Below are positions 62,925 through 64,000 of a DNA stretch of 64,000 bases, in pieces. The translations under genes and the position numbers were made by a program. The notes beneath the pieces are model-generated. The model had not been told where the DNA came from. It worked only from the letters and a program-made list of their open reading frames with translations, and did no database searches. Position 1 is the stretch's first letter; the number at the start of each line of letters is the position of its first letter. The DNA comes from an uncultured Kordiimonas sp. (GTDB taxonomy: Bacteria; Pseudomonadota; Alphaproteobacteria; Sphingomonadales; Kordiimonadaceae). The DNA lies in contig CANNEK010000002.1 of NCBI GenBank assembly GCA_947503625.1, forward strand, positions 372,001 to 436,000, read 5' to 3'.

Positions 62925-63425
62925 TTACGCTGCGAGTTCTTTCTCTAGCTTTACCATGGCGGCAGCTTCATCAATCTCTTCAACAGCGGCAAGCTCACGG
63001 GCCAGACGACCAAGCGCCGATTCGTAAATCTGGCGCTCGCTATAGGATTGCTCAGGCTGGTCTTCGCCACGATGAAGGTCACGCACCACTTCTGCAATTG
63101 ACACCAGATCACCGGAGTTGATCTTCGCTTCATACTCCTGCGCACGGCGGCTCCACATGGTACGTTTGATGCGCGCCTTACCCTTCAACGTCGTAAAGGC
63201 TTCCTGCAACGTTGCATCTGAAGATAAACGGCGCATGCCACTGACTTCGGCTTTGTTCGTCGGCACGCGCAGCGTCATGCGTTCTTTTTCAAAACGAATT
63301 ACATAAAGCTCAAGCGCCAGGCCGGCAATTTCCTGAGTTTCCAATTCAACTACACGACCCACGCCATGTTTTGGATAAACGATATAATCACCAACTGAAT
63401 ATGGATGGTTTTTCGATTTAGCCAT
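62925..63425 (-). CDS. carD: CarD/CdnL family RNA polymerase-binding regulator (166 aa)
   Basis: The N-terminal RNAP-interaction domain is YSVGDYIVYPKHGVGRVVELETQEIAGLALELYVIRFEKERMTLRVPTNKAEVSGMRRLSS. The C-terminal helical DNA-binding domain contains MWSRRAQEYEAKINSGDLVSIAEVVRDLHRGEDQPEQSYSERQIYESALGRLARELAAVE. Such proteins bind the RNAP beta subunit and stabilise open complexes at rRNA and other promoters. ATG 63425 follows AAGGAT. The neighbouring fdxA and rpoH fit the usual alphaproteobacterial arrangement. Confidence 0.97.
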   Translation of the reverse strand: MAKSKNHPYSVGDYIVYPKHGVGRVVELETQEIAGLALELYVIRFEKERMTLRVPTNKAEVSGMRRLSSDATLQEAFTTLKGKARIKRTMWSRRAQEYEAKINSGDLVSIAEVVRDLHRGEDQPEQSYSERQIYESALGRLARELAAVEEIDEAAAMVKLEKELAA

Positions 63426-63946
63426 TTCTATTTTTATCCTTCTAAAGTCCGGGTTGGCTGCAAAGCCATCATTCCACAATCTGGACGAACACAAGTCTAT
63501 CGGCTCTCCGCTGAATAATAGCGGTCCCCCAAGCTTCAATTGTTCGTGTTAACTCTGCCTTTTGATCTCAACATCATCTTCGAGGGCAAATATGCCAATC
63601 GAATCGGCGTTCCCGGATATTACAACTCCATACTGGCTGCGCCTGTTCTCCACTGTGGAATAAACCACAGCGTTCCAAACCAGCATCCCAATTTCCCTAC
63701 AAACCTCAATGAACTAGCCAAAGTCCATTCGGCTCGTTATGTGGCTATACCCACAATGAAGACGATTAGAATGCTCATTTCGCGCAACAATTTTTATATT
63801 GTAACATAAAATACATGAAAAATGTACCCCCAAGGCTGACTTGAGGCCAAAAAGGACACAAAAATGCAGAAAAATACCGAGAAAATCATGCACACCAGAC
63901 GGCGACGCCCGGACCACCAAGATGCCCCTGGAGGTTACCTTAAACC
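63426..63946. other. Gene-free region between fdxA and carD
   Basis: These 521 bases contain no plausible gene; short frames look like chance. A 6-6-6 dyad, CTGTGG / CCACAG, lies at 63653-63670. AT-rich sequence at 63790-63835, with a TACAT-GAAAA-ATGTA hairpin (63813-63827), lies about 380 bases upstream of carD. The distance suggests a long carD leader or an undetected small RNA. I cannot name a promoter with confidence. Confidence 0.4.
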
Positions 63947-64000
63947 TTAATTGCCCGCACCCGGGTTCGGCGAGAAGTGTTCCATCTTGCCTTCTTTATC
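63947..64000 (-). CDS. fdxA: Ferredoxin FdxA, last 17 codons (runs off window end)
   Basis: Only the C-terminus is visible: DKEGKMEHFSPNPGAGN and a stop. This matches the tail of alphaproteobacterial 7Fe/8Fe ferredoxins of the FdxA type, which end in a similar F-S-P-x-P-G segment. The gene usually neighbours carD in this class, which supports the call. No cluster-binding cysteines lie inside the window. Confidence 0.75.
   Translation of the reverse strand, partial: DKEGKMEHFSPNPGAGN

Noticed and set aside
63540-63809. 89-codon open frame upstream of carD
   Set aside because: No ribosome site, no family resemblance and no codon pattern like the neighbouring genes.
1-64000. CRISPR arrays, insertion sequences, prophage or plasmid genes
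   Set aside because: I found no regularly spaced repeats, transposase or integrase motifs, or replication genes anywhere in the window.

Overview
The window looks like chromosomal DNA of a free-living, respiring, probably aquatic alphaproteobacterium. Pointers are a complete System I cytochrome c maturation operon, an fdxA-carD-rpoH neighbourhood, TonB-dependent receptors of the kind expanded in sphingomonads, Caulobacterales and Kordiimonadales, MerR/TipAS and LysR regulators, and many exported hydrolases. Base composition is moderate and even. I see no insertion sequence, prophage, CRISPR array or plasmid function. A Kordiimonadales-like host is my best guess, but it rests on general resemblance only.

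Left part (1-8.5 kb): the 5' part of one TonB-dependent receptor, a second complete receptor with an intrinsic terminator, a FliL-like protein and a 1089-residue FlaEY-like protein with beta-propeller repeats and a flagellin-like end. Between the last two, about 400 bases hold what looks like a sigma-54-driven structured small RNA: a tandem palindrome suited to an enhancer-binding protein (4662-4699), a near-consensus -24/-12 promoter (4806-4821), a long hairpin (4842-4909) and a strong terminator (4924-4960). This is the most unusual item in the window.

8.5-36.6 kb: yggT, DUF167 and folD; a MarC protein; a LytS/LytTR two-component pair next to an outer-membrane barrel; two GST-like proteins; argG with an AEC permease; a MerR-TipAS regulator with a palindromic operator; an exported amidohydrolase; an exported agmatinase-type ureohydrolase; rlmN with a GNAT gene; a subclass B3-type metallo-beta-lactamase; an acyltransferase/IalB/TrmH operon; a TPR-sulfotransferase, an MFS transporter, yciB, two SAM methyltransferases and a Nudix hydrolase. 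Three convergent gene pairs here share four bases at their stop codons.

36.7-43.7 kb: one minus-strand operon ccmA-B-C-D-E-F-G-H-I, most genes joined by stop/start overlaps. It includes the 54-codon ccmD. It makes the haem-handling and thiol-reduction machinery for periplasmic cytochromes c.

43.8-64 kb: cardiolipin synthase; a second MBL-fold protein; an Mpo1-like membrane protein; a facing enoyl-CoA hydratase and DECR2-like reductase (unsaturated fatty acid oxidation); a LysR regulator divergent from a small exported protein, an exported nitrilase-fold protein lacking its catalytic cysteine and an exported M20 amidase; a nitroreductase; a very long exported M14 carboxypeptidase; tRNA-Arg(CCT) with a palindromic 5' leader; a CHASE4 histidine kinase; an aminotransferase/P-loop sulfotransferase pair; a degenerate exported SNase-fold protein overlapping the 3' end of rpoH; carD; and the last codons of fdxA.

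Taken together the stretch combines core housekeeping genes with a large exported set for peptides, amides and amines, consistent with a heterotroph that scavenges nitrogenous organic matter.
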